Positions 16,515 to 24,646 of a DNA stretch of 64,000 bases are shown in pieces. Origin of the DNA: an uncultured Pseudomonadota bacterium (lineage in GTDB: Bacteria; Pseudomonadota; Gammaproteobacteria; Steroidobacterales; Steroidobacteraceae); the NCBI GenBank assembly GCA_903927005.1, contig CAIYLH010000047.1, forward strand, positions 62,001 through 126,000, read 5' to 3'. The notes beneath the pieces are model-generated. The model ran no database searches. It had not been told where the DNA came from and saw only the letters and a program-made list of their open reading frames with translations. Position 1 is the first letter of the stretch; each line of letters starts with the position of its first letter. Both the position numbers and the translations under genes were made by a program.

Positions 16515-19078
16515 CGTGCTCCAGTGTCGCGCAGGCGCGGATCGACGACCGCATACAGCAGTTCAACCAGGAAGTTGACCAGCACCACGGCCGCTACCAG
16601 CAACAGGACGACGCCGCGCACCACGATCAGATCGCGCTGCGCTGTGGCCTGGAACAGCAGTCGGCCAAGTCCCGGCAGCGCGAACACGGTCTCGATGATG
16701 ATTGCACCGGCCAGCAGGAACGAAAACTGCAGCCCGATGATGGTCAGCGCCGGGATCATCGCGTTGGGTAGCGCGTGCCGGCACAGTGCCTGCCAGCTGC
16801 TAAGCCCCTTGGCGCGCGCTGTGCGGACGTAGTCTTCTGCCAGTGCCAGTCCAAGTTCCGCCCGCAGCACGCGCGCCAGAATGCACGCCTGTGGCAGGGC
16901 GAGCGACACGGCAGGCAGCGTCAGCGCCCGCAGCGCCGGTCCTATGCCATCCTGCCAGCCAGGGAAGCCGCCGGCGGTGAACCAGTGCAGGTGTACGCTG
17001 AACGCCAGGATCAGCAGCAGCCCAAGCCAGAAGTTGGGCACGGCCAGTCCAACCTGCGCGATGCCCATCAGCAGCGAGTCCAGCGCCCGGCCCGGACGGC
17101 GCGCGGCGACGAGTGCCGCTGGCAGCGCTAGTGCGATCGAAAGGCACAGCGCATACAGCGCCAGCGGCAGCGATACCGTGAGTCGTTGGGCGACGAGGTC
17201 GGCGACCGGCACGCGGTAGGTGTAGCTGAGCCCGAGGTCGCCATGTGCGAGTGCTGCCAGCCACTGCAGGTACTGCTGCCAGGCCGGAACATCCAGTCCG
17301 TACTCGGCGCGCAGGTTCGCGACAGCGCTCTGACTCGCGTTCAGGCCCATCATGTAGGCGGCGGGATCACCCGGCAGGACGTTCACGAGCAAAAATATCA
17401 GCAACGAGGCGCCCAGCAGCGTGACTGCAAGCGTGATGCTGCGGCCCAAGAGGTGGCGGGCGCTGACGTGGCGGCGTAGTGCCAGTGCTGCAAGCGTGAA
17501 GATCACGAGCGCGAGCGCAGTGAATACGCCGCCGCTGGATCTGGTGATTGTGGCTGCCGCTGCATGGCCTGCCGGCCCATCGAGGTATGCCGCTGCCAGC
17601 GGGATGCCCTGTATCGGCGCCTCGCGCCACAGGCCATGCAGGTCGTGTCGCCAGACGCCGAGCTTGGGTAGCTCGAACAGGAAGACGTTGACGCAGTCGT
17701 CGGCCAGTTGCCGCTGCAGCTCGCTCAACAGGCGCAGACGCGAGGACTCGTCGCGGGTACGGGATAACGCCGCGAGGCGCGCCGCGTAAGTTGGGCTCGA
17801 GTAGCCGAAGTAGTAGCCGGGCCGCGCGTAAATGTCGTAGTCCATCGGCTCGGTGTGCGAGATGATCGTCAGGTCGAAGTCGCGGTTCTTGAAGACCTGC
17901 TCAAGCCACTGCGCCCACTCGATGTTCTCGATTCGCACACGTATGCCAATCGCTGCTAGCTGTGCTGCGATGATCTCCCCGCTGCGGCGCGCGTAGTACG
18001 GCGGCGGCAGGCGCAGCGTCAGGGCGAAGCCGTTCGGATAGCCTGCCTCGCGCAGTAGCGCACGCGCAGCGGCCGGATCGAACGGGTAGCGCGCGGTGAG
18101 GTCGACGTAGGCCGGGTCATGCGGCGGAAAGTGACTGCCGATCGGTTGGCCGTAGCCGTACATCGCACCCTGGATGATCGCGCGGCGGTCGACCGCGTAG
18201 GCCAGTGCCTGCCGCACGCGCAGGTCGTTGAAAGGTGGCCGTGCGTTGTTGATGGCCAGTAGCGTCTCGCCTTCCGTCGAGCCGATCGAGACGGTGAAAC
18301 GCCCATCGTGCTCAAGTGCCGCGACGCCCTCCGGCGCGGGGAAGTTGGAATAGCCGTCCACATCTCCAGCCAGCAAGGCCGCCAGTGCACTGCTGGCGTC
18401 GGGCACGATCCGGAATGTCACCCGTTGGAGGCGGGCTGGTGTGCCCCAGTAGTCGGGGTTGAGCTCCAGCACCACCGCGTCGCCCTTGCGCCACTCGACG
18501 AAGCGGTAGGGCCCGGTTCCCACCGGCGCGGTTGCGGCCCGTGTGGCGGTGGCTGGGCTGAGGATGACGAGATTGCCCCAGCCTAGGTAGGTGAGCAGGT
18601 CAGCGACCGGCCGTTCCAGCTCGAGCTCGACGGTCAGCTCGTCGACGATGTGGATCGCCTGCAAGGGTGCAAGCAGCTCGCGCAGGGGGTTGGTGGAGCC
18701 GGCCGCGCGCGCCCGGTCCAGCGACCAGCGTACGTCTGCCGCAGTGAGCGGCGTGCCGTCGTGGAAGTGCACGCCGCGGCGCAGATTGAAGCGGTAGCGC
18801 AGGCCGTCGTCGCTGACGGTCCAGCTTTGGGCGAGCCCCGCCGCGACGCGGCCCTGTTCGGTGATGCGCGTCAGGCCTTCATAGACGTTGCCGTAGACCA
18901 CATCCTGGGTGGCCTCGGCGGACGTTGCGGTCGGATCAAGGTTCGGTGGCTCGAGCGCAAGCCCGAGAGTGATCATGTTCGTTGCGGCGCTCGCGGTCGG
19001 CGAAAATAGCAGCGCGGCCCAGAGCACCAGCGCGAGGGCGGGAGCTGACCGGTCGCCGCGTCGCGACCCCACGCTCAT
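16511..19078 (-). CDS. Fused binding protein-permease of an Opp/Dpp ABC importer
   Basis: An 855-residue single frame with two complete functions. Residues 1-31 are a signal peptide. Residues about 35-505 are a family-5 solute-binding protein: LEPPNLDPTAT, the AQSWTVSDDGLRYRF entry, VGTGPYRFVEWRKGD and NNARPPFNDLRVRQALAYA. A hydrophobic helix at about 516-535 is followed by RR, and residues about 540-855 are a DppB-type permease with VNVLPGDPAAYMMG and the coupling loop DYVRTARAKGLSSWQALCRH. An extra helix with positive residues after it would place the permease N-terminus in the cytoplasm, as in normal DppB, while tethering the receptor in the periplasm. Both junctions with neighbours are ATGA overlaps. 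No stop or frameshift separates the halves. Confidence 0.93.
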   Translation of the reverse strand: MSVGSRRGDRSAPALALVLWAALLFSPTASAATNMITLGLALEPPNLDPTATSAEATQDVVYGNVYEGLTRITEQGRVAAGLAQSWTVSDDGLRYRFNLRRGVHFHDGTPLTAADVRWSLDRARAAGSTNPLRELLAPLQAIHIVDELTVELELERPVADLLTYLGWGNLVILSPATATRAATAPVGTGPYRFVEWRKGDAVVLELNPDYWGTPARLQRVTFRIVPDASSALAALLAGDVDGYSNFPAPEGVAALEHDGRFTVSIGSTEGETLLAINNARPPFNDLRVRQALAYAVDRRAIIQGAMYGYGQPIGSHFPPHDPAYVDLTARYPFDPAAARALLREAGYPNGFALTLRLPPPYYARRSGEIIAAQLAAIGIRVRIENIEWAQWLEQVFKNRDFDLTIISHTEPMDYDIYARPGYYFGYSSPTYAARLAALSRTRDESSRLRLLSELQRQLADDCVNVFLFELPKLGVWRHDLHGLWREAPIQGIPLAAAYLDGPAGHAAAATITRSSGGVFTALALVIFTLAALALRRHVSARHLLGRSITLAVTLLGASLLIFLLVNVLPGDPAAYMMGLNASQSAVANLRAEYGLDVPAWQQYLQWLAALAHGDLGLSYTYRVPVADLVAQRLTVSLPLALYALCLSIALALPAALVAARRPGRALDSLLMGIAQVGLAVPNFWLGLLLILAFSVHLHWFTAGGFPGWQDGIGPALRALTLPAVSLALPQACILARVLRAELGLALAEDYVRTARAKGLSSWQALCRHALPNAMIPALTIIGLQFSFLLAGAIIIETVFALPGLGRLLFQATAQRDLIVVRGVVLLLVAAVVLVNFLVELLYAVVDPRLRDTGAR

Positions 19079-20355
19079 GGTCCTAGATGCAGCAGCGCGT
19101 GAGCGGCACGTGCCATTACCTGTGCCGATGCGACGAGGTCGTCGATGCCGACATATTCGTCGGGCTGGTGGGCGAGATCGAGAATGCCTGGGCCGTAGGC
19201 GATGCAGTCCTTAAGACGACCGATGCGGTCGATGTGCTTCTGGTCGTAGGTGCCGGGGGAGCAGACGATCTGTGGCTCGCGGCCGAGCACTGCGCGTATC
19301 GCGGCGGTGGTCGCCTGGACGACCGGTCCGGCGGGGTCCGCCATTGTCGGCAGCACCTCGAACAGGTCGCGCAGCTTATAGCCGAAGCCCGGCCGTTCGG
19401 CGACGAGTCGTTCCAGCAATTCACGAACCTCGCCCTTGACCTCGCCGAGTGTTTCTTCGACGAGGAAGCGACGGTCGAGTACGACGCGGCAGGAGTCCGC
19501 GACGCAGGGCGACGGCAGGCCGTCATGGCCCTCCGGCTGTCCACCGTGGACCGAGTTGATGTTCAGCGTGGACTGCCGTGCGGCCTCCGGCACGACCGGC
19601 ATCATCGTTTGGCGCGCCGCGAGGCGCGGCAGCAGCTCGTGTTCGACTCGTTCGAGCAGCGCGCCCATGTGGCGGATCGCGGAGTCGCCCAGAAACGGCA
19701 TCGAGCCGTGCGCGATGCGGCCTAGAGTCTCGATTTCGGCCCACCAGACGCCGCGGTGGCCGATGCAGACCCGGTCGACGTTAAGCGGCTCCGGGATGAT
19801 CACGTGCTGGACGCGCTCTGGGGAGAACCAGCCACGCTCGGCGAGGTAGGCGACCCCGCCGTAGCCGCCGGATTCCTCGTCAACGGTGCCGGAGATCTCG
19901 ATCGCTCCGGGTAGCGGCAGGCCGGAGTCGATCAGCGCTTCGGTCGCTACGATCGCCGCGGCCAGACCCCCTTTCATGTCACAGGTGCCGCGGCCGTAGA
20001 TCCGTCCGTCGCGGACCACCGCCGCGAACGGGTCGACGCTCCAGCCTCTACCCGCCTCGACCACGTCGATGTGGCCATTGAAATGTACGCAGCGGCCGCG
20101 CGTGGCACCTTCGTGGCGGGCGATGACATTGATCCGCGGATAGCGGTCGGAATCCCCCGGGGCGCCGACGCCGCGCACGTACTCGATCGCGAAGCCGCGT
20201 GCCGCGAGCCGTCGGCCGATCGTCTCGGCACATTCGCGGTAGCAGTCCCCCGGCGGATTGGTGGTGGGAATGCGTACTAATTCACGCGTCAGTTCCACCA
20301 ACTCCTCGCGCCGGCTGGCGATGTCCTCGGCGACCCGCGCCAGCGCCTCGCTCAC
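19075..20355 (-). CDS. M20-family metallopeptidase/deacylase
   Basis: A 426-residue dizinc amidohydrolase of the ArgE/DapE group. Metal and catalytic motifs are HFNGHIDVVEAG (His and Asp), GRGTCDMKGG (bridging Asp), DEESGGYGG (catalytic Glu pair), IIPEP and the late AHQPDEYV histidine. The lid domain lies between about residues 190 and 305. Members remove N-acyl groups or cut short peptides in the cytoplasm. GTG 20355 overlaps the coaX stop (GTGA) and its own stop overlaps the fused transporter start (ATGA), so it is translationally tied to the import operon and probably trims the imported compound. ArgE, DapE or carboxypeptidase G2-like activity cannot be told apart here. Confidence 0.9.
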   Translation of the reverse strand: MSEALARVAEDIASRREELVELTRELVRIPTTNPPGDCYRECAETIGRRLAARGFAIEYVRGVGAPGDSDRYPRINVIARHEGATRGRCVHFNGHIDVVEAGRGWSVDPFAAVVRDGRIYGRGTCDMKGGLAAAIVATEALIDSGLPLPGAIEISGTVDEESGGYGGVAYLAERGWFSPERVQHVIIPEPLNVDRVCIGHRGVWWAEIETLGRIAHGSMPFLGDSAIRHMGALLERVEHELLPRLAARQTMMPVVPEAARQSTLNINSVHGGQPEGHDGLPSPCVADSCRVVLDRRFLVEETLGEVKGEVRELLERLVAERPGFGYKLRDLFEVLPTMADPAGPVVQATTAAIRAVLGREPQIVCSPGTYDQKHIDRIGRLKDCIAYGPGILDLAHQPDEYVGIDDLVASAQVMARAAHALLHLGP

Positions 20356-21080
20356 GGGGCGGGTCCTGCGGTGGCGACGATCGCAAGTCCTGTCAGGACG
20401 AGGTCGGTGACCGTCTCGACGGGCTGGGATAAGAGCGGTTGCAGCAGCCGGGCGTCACCGCCGGTCAGCAGCAGTCGCGGCACGACGCCGAGTTGCTCGG
20501 CAAACTCGCGGCAGGCCCGATCGGCCAGGGCCGCGAGCGTCAGCGCTACCGGGTCCGTCGGCAGATTGGGGAGTGCGACATTGTCGCGCAGCGCCGCTCC
20601 GCCGTGGTCCAGAGAAGCACGGGCTTCGCCAAGCATCAGTACGCCGGGCAGGATCAGCCCGCCGCGATGGCGGCCGGTGGCGTCGAGCGTATCGACGGTC
20701 AGCGCCGTGCCGCTGTGTACGATCAGGGTTGGCCGCGCGGCGCTGCGCCAGGCTGCGATCAGTCCCAGCCAGCGGTCCACGCCGAGCGCTGCGGGACGGA
20801 TATAGCCATTGGTCACGCCGAGCGCCTGACGGGTCGCGACGATGAATTCCGGCTCGACGGCGTAGTGATCGCGTGACCACAGCGTCAGCGCCGCGGCAAA
20901 CGCCGGGCCTGCGACGTTGGCGACGACGATGCGGGTCGGGCGGTGGCCATCGGCCTCGATTTCGCGCTGCCAGCTGCGGTGCGTGGCATCGTGCGCGATC
21001 GCGCCAGCGGGCGCGATCTCGAGATACTCGAGCCACGCCCACTTGACCCGCGTATTACCGGCGTCCAGCAGGAGAATCAT
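20352..21080 (-). CDS. coaX: Type III pantothenate kinase
   Basis: A 242-residue ASKHA-fold kinase making 4'-phosphopantothenate, the first step of coenzyme A synthesis. Motifs are the phosphate loop LLDAGNTRVKWAW, the GVDRWLGLIA segment, SGTALTVDTLDATGRHRGG and the C-terminal LLTGGDARLL. Length is normal for the family. In many proteobacteria coaX follows birA; here it is first in the minus-strand gene string and overlaps the M20 gene by 4 bp. As a housekeeping gene it may have been captured at the head of the catabolic operon or simply provide its promoter. Confidence 0.94.
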   Translation of the reverse strand: MILLLDAGNTRVKWAWLEYLEIAPAGAIAHDATHRSWQREIEADGHRPTRIVVANVAGPAFAAALTLWSRDHYAVEPEFIVATRQALGVTNGYIRPAALGVDRWLGLIAAWRSAARPTLIVHSGTALTVDTLDATGRHRGGLILPGVLMLGEARASLDHGGAALRDNVALPNLPTDPVALTLAALADRACREFAEQLGVVPRLLLTGGDARLLQPLLSQPVETVTDLVLTGLAIVATAGPAP

Positions 21081-21126
21081 GCTGCAGAGTCTAGGCGATT
21101 CGGCGGCCCGGCGGCGTAACCGTGTG

Positions 21127-22338
21127 TTACCGGACCCTAACTCGATAGGAGATGCTGAAACTGGGCAGGGGGCTGGTGGTCCCCGCCTTCATCGAGCCGT
21201 TCGGCGAGATCCGGATGCCGGTCACCAGCGGGTCATAGCCGGCCGCGTTGGCGACCGGGGTGTAGGTGTAGGGCGAAACGCCGCCAGCCTGCTTCGAATA
21301 GGTGACGCTGGACCCGCCGAGCCCGATGCCGCTGGTGGGTGAGCCGTCGGTGAATGTCACGATCGGGTTCGACGCTACGTACAGGTCAGTATTTGCCGGT
21401 ACCGGTTCAGCGATCACCAGGGTGCCGGAATCGACCGTTGAGGTGCCGCTGTTGGCGACGGTGGTGGTGTAGGCGAGCACGCTGCCCGGGATGCGCTTCG
21501 GCTGGCTGCTGCCGTTGACCGGATCCGAGACGACGCTTGAGACTCGCGTGACGGTCAGCGAGGCCGCCGGCACGATTGCAAAGCGCAGGCCGGAATTGTT
21601 CGCCGGCAGTCCCGTCGCGGCGTAGTAGTCGCTATTGGATAGTTCCCAGCCAAGCTGGGCTGGTCCCATCGCGGTCGTGCCTGGGCTGGTATCGTCGGAG
21701 CTGCCGTACATGAACCAGAACTCGCCGTTCTCGTAGAGCTGCACCTGCAGGTTGTAGGCGGTCTGGCCGGTTGTGCTCCACTGTGGCACGCCATTCCAGC
21801 TGACGACGAAGGTCCGGTTCGGCGCGGTACCGACGGTCGCATAGGTGATCGTGCCCCCACCGGCGGTCGAGGCGTCGAGGTCGGCGCCGTAGATGCGCAG
21901 CGTGTTGGCCAGGTTGTTCGCCGGCATCGGGTCGATGTAGGTGCGCGGCGGCCCCACGGCGTTGGTGCCGAACGAACAGCGTGTATTGTTGAACTGCACG
22001 CGGCCGTTGCTGAAAATGCGCAGCTGCGTGTAGCTGGTGGTGCCGAACTTGAAGGTGAAGCCGATCGGCAGCGATTGGCTGAGGCTGTCATCACCACTGG
22101 TGTTTGGGCAGCCGACGCTGCCGTCCCAGGTCGTGAGGGCGGTGTGGCCGACCGTCGGCAGCCAATTGTAGGTCAGCGGGGTAACGTTGTAGGTGGCGGC
22201 CGCCGCCAGCGGTGTGACCAGCAGCAGTGCAGCGAGCGCGAATAGTCGAGCCCGGCCCGTACATGGTGCGGGCGCCGGGTCGGGCGTCGGGGCGGCGAGG
22301 GCGCGATGTTCCATCATCGGGGCGCGAAGACCTTCCAT
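21127..22338 (-). CDS. Secreted beta-rich protein with DUF11-like C-terminus
   Basis: A protein of about 403 residues with no recognised function. A signal peptide lies behind a proline/alanine-rich leader, with the cleavage region LLVTPLAAAATYNV. The first half has repeated beta-strand pieces such as IGFTFKFGTTSYTQL, FSNGRVQFNN and RTFVVSWNGVPQW, resembling nidogen-like or MshQ-like extracellular domains. The second half resembles a DUF11 domain: AYTTTVANSGTSTVDSGTL. It is probably exported or surface-displayed. The start is uncertain: ATG 22338 has GGGAC 7 bases upstream, with ATG 22344, 22317 and 22314 as alternatives. It is divergent from folA. Confidence 0.65.
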   Translation of the reverse strand: MEGLRAPMMEHRALAAPTPDPAPAPCTGRARLFALAALLLVTPLAAAATYNVTPLTYNWLPTVGHTALTTWDGSVGCPNTSGDDSLSQSLPIGFTFKFGTTSYTQLRIFSNGRVQFNNTRCSFGTNAVGPPRTYIDPMPANNLANTLRIYGADLDASTAGGGTITYATVGTAPNRTFVVSWNGVPQWSTTGQTAYNLQVQLYENGEFWFMYGSSDDTSPGTTAMGPAQLGWELSNSDYYAATGLPANNSGLRFAIVPAASLTVTRVSSVVSDPVNGSSQPKRIPGSVLAYTTTVANSGTSTVDSGTLVIAEPVPANTDLYVASNPIVTFTDGSPTSGIGLGGSSVTYSKQAGGVSPYTYTPVANAAGYDPLVTGIRISPNGSMKAGTTSPLPSFSISYRVRVR

Positions 22339-22383
22339 TGTCATGTCCCGTACCGGCACGTGCGGTCAGAGAGGCTGGCAGGA

Positions 22384-22389
22384 TATAAA
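22384..22389 (+). promoter_or_regulatory. Candidate -10 element of folA
   Basis: TATAAA lies 46 bases before the folA ATG in otherwise GC-rich DNA. No convincing -35 box is seen at 16-18 bp spacing, so the call rests on the -10 alone. Confidence 0.35.
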
Positions 22390-22435
22390 CTGCCGGGCCG
22401 CCAGAGCACCGAACCGGTCACAGTTCAGAGCCGTT

Positions 22436-22975
22436 ATGTCAATCGATGCCCCGAATGTCCTGCCCCGCCTCGAACTGGTCGTCGCCGTCGCCCGTAATGG
22501 CGTGATTGGCCGCGGCAATGCGCTGCCGTGGCGGTTGCCGGCGGATCTTGGGCACTTCAAGCAGGTGACAATGGGCCACCCGATCCTGATGGGGCGCCGT
22601 ACCTGGGACAGCATCGGCCGCCCGTTACCGGGTCGCCTGAATCTCGTCCTGACGCGCGATGTCGCTTGCGTGGCTACCGGTGCGCAGGTCGTCCACTGCC
22701 TGGACGAGGCGTTGCAGCAGGCGGGTGCCGGGCCGTTGATGGTGATAGGCGGTGCCGAGCTCTATCGGGCCTGCCTGCCAAGCGCTGCTGTCTTACACCT
22801 CACGGAGGTGGAGGCCGACGTCGAGGGTGACGTCCGCTTCCCGGACTGGCCGCGCGACGAGTGGTGTGAGGTCTGGCGCGAATCGCACCCGGCCGATGAG
22901 CGCCATGCCTACCCGTTCAGTTTCCTGCGGCTGGAGCGGCGCACGGGTCAACGCGTGAGTCCCATCGCGCGTTAG
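22436..22975 (+). CDS. folA: Dihydrofolate reductase
   Basis: A 179-residue enzyme reducing dihydrofolate to tetrahydrofolate with NADPH; it is the trimethoprim target. Diagnostic parts are VVAVARNGVIGRGNALPWRLPADL at the N-terminus (split here for reading: NGVIGRGNALPW, then RLPADLGHFK), MGRRTWDSIGRPLPGR, and MVIGGAELYR near residue 100. The acidic catalytic residue is the Asp in LPADLGHFK. ATG 22436 fits the family N-terminus; the open frame continues upstream without conservation. It lies near apaH-apaG-rsmA, a frequent gammaproteobacterial neighbourhood, but here it is separated by a secreted-protein gene. Confidence 0.95.
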   Translation: MSIDAPNVLPRLELVVAVARNGVIGRGNALPWRLPADLGHFKQVTMGHPILMGRRTWDSIGRPLPGRLNLVLTRDVACVATGAQVVHCLDEALQQAGAGPLMVIGGAELYRACLPSAAVLHLTEVEADVEGDVRFPDWPRDEWCEVWRESHPADERHAYPFSFLRLERRTGQRVSPIAR

Positions 22976-23073
22976 GACCTGCGACGACCCCTGAGGATGA
23001 ACTCGCCGCCGGGATAGTTCTGTTGAGTGAGCGACTGGACGCATTTGTAGCACCGGCGTCGTTAGGGCAGCTG

Positions 23074-23082
23074 CCCCCCCCC
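23074..23082 (+). repeat. C9 homopolymer in intergenic region
   Basis: Nine consecutive C lie 69 bp before the start of the downstream secreted-protein gene. Such runs can slip during replication and alter promoter spacing. It is intergenic, so it does not change any reading frame. Confidence 0.7.
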
Positions 23083-23151
23083 GGCGCGGGAACCTGATCG
23101 AGTTGCGGCGGTCACAAGTTAGGTGGAGACCACATCAGAATGGAGCTGGCT

Positions 23152-23799
23152 ATGAATACGAACAAGGGATTCTGGATGTCGGGCGTGCTGCTGGCGCTGG
23201 CATCGTTTGTTGCGCTGGGTGCCGCAGTCGAGCCTGCCGCGGAGGCCACGCCGGTGGATGCGGTGTGGGTCAAGCACGAGCGGAACTTCACGTTCATGGG
23301 CTTCACTTCCCATTATTCGTGTGATGGGCTTGAGTACAAGCTCAAGTCGCTACTGCGCCTGTCGGGTGCACGCGATGATCTCAAGGTCTGGTCGAGCTGC
23401 TCCGAGCCGCGTGGTGGACCGTCACGGATCGCTTCGGCGCGGATGACCTACTGGACTCTCGCGCTGCCGGGCTCGCCGCAGGCGACGGCACCGGCTGCCG
23501 ATACCAAGAACCTCGGCCACGCGCCCAAGGAACTAAAGGCGGCTGAATCGCCCGTATCGGCCGTGGGTCAGTGGAAGAAGGTCCAGATACGCGCTGGCCG
23601 CCCGCGTGAGTTCGACAGTGGCGACTGCGAACTGGTGGAGCAGTTCGATCGCGCAGTGCTGGCCGACTTCACGCTTCGCAACCACGCCAGCCGCTATACC
23701 TGCATACCGCATCAGGTCTCCCTGAACGGCATACAGACGGATTTTGAGGTGCTGGCGCCGCTGCCGAAGGCGGCAGCTCCCAAGCCGATCAGTCGCTGA
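23152..23799 (+). CDS. Hypothetical secreted four-cysteine protein
   Basis: A 215-residue protein I do not recognise. A signal peptide (GVLLALASFVALGAA) precedes a mature part containing exactly four cysteines, in YSCDG, SSCSEP, GDCEL and YTCIPH, which suggests two disulfides in the periplasm. A central Ala/Pro-rich linker (ATAPAADTKN) separates two cysteine pairs, so two small domains are possible. ATG 23152 has GGAG at 23142-23145; ATG 23140 is the alternative. It is convergent with apaH, their ends overlapping by 11 bp, and it sits behind an intergenic C9 run. Confidence 0.7.
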   Translation: MNTNKGFWMSGVLLALASFVALGAAVEPAAEATPVDAVWVKHERNFTFMGFTSHYSCDGLEYKLKSLLRLSGARDDLKVWSSCSEPRGGPSRIASARMTYWTLALPGSPQATAPAADTKNLGHAPKELKAAESPVSAVGQWKKVQIRAGRPREFDSGDCELVEQFDRAVLADFTLRNHASRYTCIPHQVSLNGIQTDFEVLAPLPKAAAPKPISR

Positions 23800-24640
23800 T
23801 CGCATCCTGCGGGGCGCCGATCTCGCGCGCCCCGCGGCACGCCAGCTGTACCGGTGGCGCGGGGGCGTCCAGGCGCACAGCGGTTAACGCGCCGCCCCAT
23901 ACGCAGCCGCTGTCGAGCGACACGACGCCGTCACCGGCGTGGTAGCCGAGCGCCGACCAGTGACCGAACACGATGCGTTCGCCGGCACTGCGTCTGCCGG
24001 GTGCGCGAAACCACGGCACCGCATCTGGCGGCGCGTCGGCCAGTCCGCCTTTGTATTTCAGCAGCAGTTTTCCGTCGTGATCGACCACGCGCAGGCGCGT
24101 CATGCAATTGACCGTGAAGCGCAGCCTATCGTTGCCCTGCAGGTCGTCGGACCAGCGGTCGGGCTTGTTGCCGTACATCGCACGATAGAAGTCGGCAGGG
24201 GCTGTCCGCATCGCGGCCGAGACTTCTGCCGCGCAGGCCGTCGCCATCGTCAGGTCCCACTGCGGCGGTAGTCCGGCGTGCACCATGGTACAGCCGAGGT
24301 GTCTGTCGTGATGCAGCAGTGGTTGCTGACTCAGCCAGTCGAGCAGTTCGTCGCGGTCGGGCGCCGCGAGCACTTCATCGAGCGTGTCGCCGCGCCGCAG
24401 CCCGCGTTCCGGGATTGCCGCGGCGGCCAGCAGGTGCAGGTCGTGGTTGCCAAGTACGATCGAGGCGGACTGCCCGAGCGCCTTCACGTAGCGTAGCGCC
24501 GCCAGTGAGCCGGGTCCGCGATTGACTAGATCTCCCGTCAGCCACACCCGGTCGCTGGCCGGGTCGAAGGCAAGCAGATCCAGCAGCGTTCGGAACTCGT
24601 CGTAGCAGCCCTGCAGGTCGCCGATGGCGTAGACGGCCAT
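23789..24640 (-). CDS. apaH: Symmetrical bis(5'-nucleosyl)-tetraphosphatase
   Basis: A 283-residue calcineurin-type phosphoesterase splitting Ap4A into two ADP and also able to remove NpnN caps from RNA. The metal motifs are IGDLQGCYDE, LTGDLVNRGPGS and LGNHDLHLLA, then TMVHAGLPPQWD. Family length is about 280. It is the last gene of the lptD-surA-pdxA-rsmA-usp-apaG-apaH string and starts 6 bp after apaG. Confidence 0.96.
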   Translation of the reverse strand: MAVYAIGDLQGCYDEFRTLLDLLAFDPASDRVWLTGDLVNRGPGSLAALRYVKALGQSASIVLGNHDLHLLAAAAIPERGLRRGDTLDEVLAAPDRDELLDWLSQQPLLHHDRHLGCTMVHAGLPPQWDLTMATACAAEVSAAMRTAPADFYRAMYGNKPDRWSDDLQGNDRLRFTVNCMTRLRVVDHDGKLLLKYKGGLADAPPDAVPWFRAPGRRSAGERIVFGHWSALGYHAGDGVVSLDSGCVWGGALTAVRLDAPAPPVQLACRGAREIGAPQDAISD

Positions 24641-24646
24641 CGCGGA

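Noticed and set aside
21115-21130. Small hairpin GTAAC-CGTGT-GTTAC between coaX and the secreted-protein gene
   Set aside because: Only five base pairs and no T-run; too weak to call a terminator.
22193-22435. N-terminal extension of folA
   Set aside because: The frame is open 81 codons upstream, but dihydrofolate reductases begin near ATG 22436, and the extension overlaps the divergent secreted-protein start.
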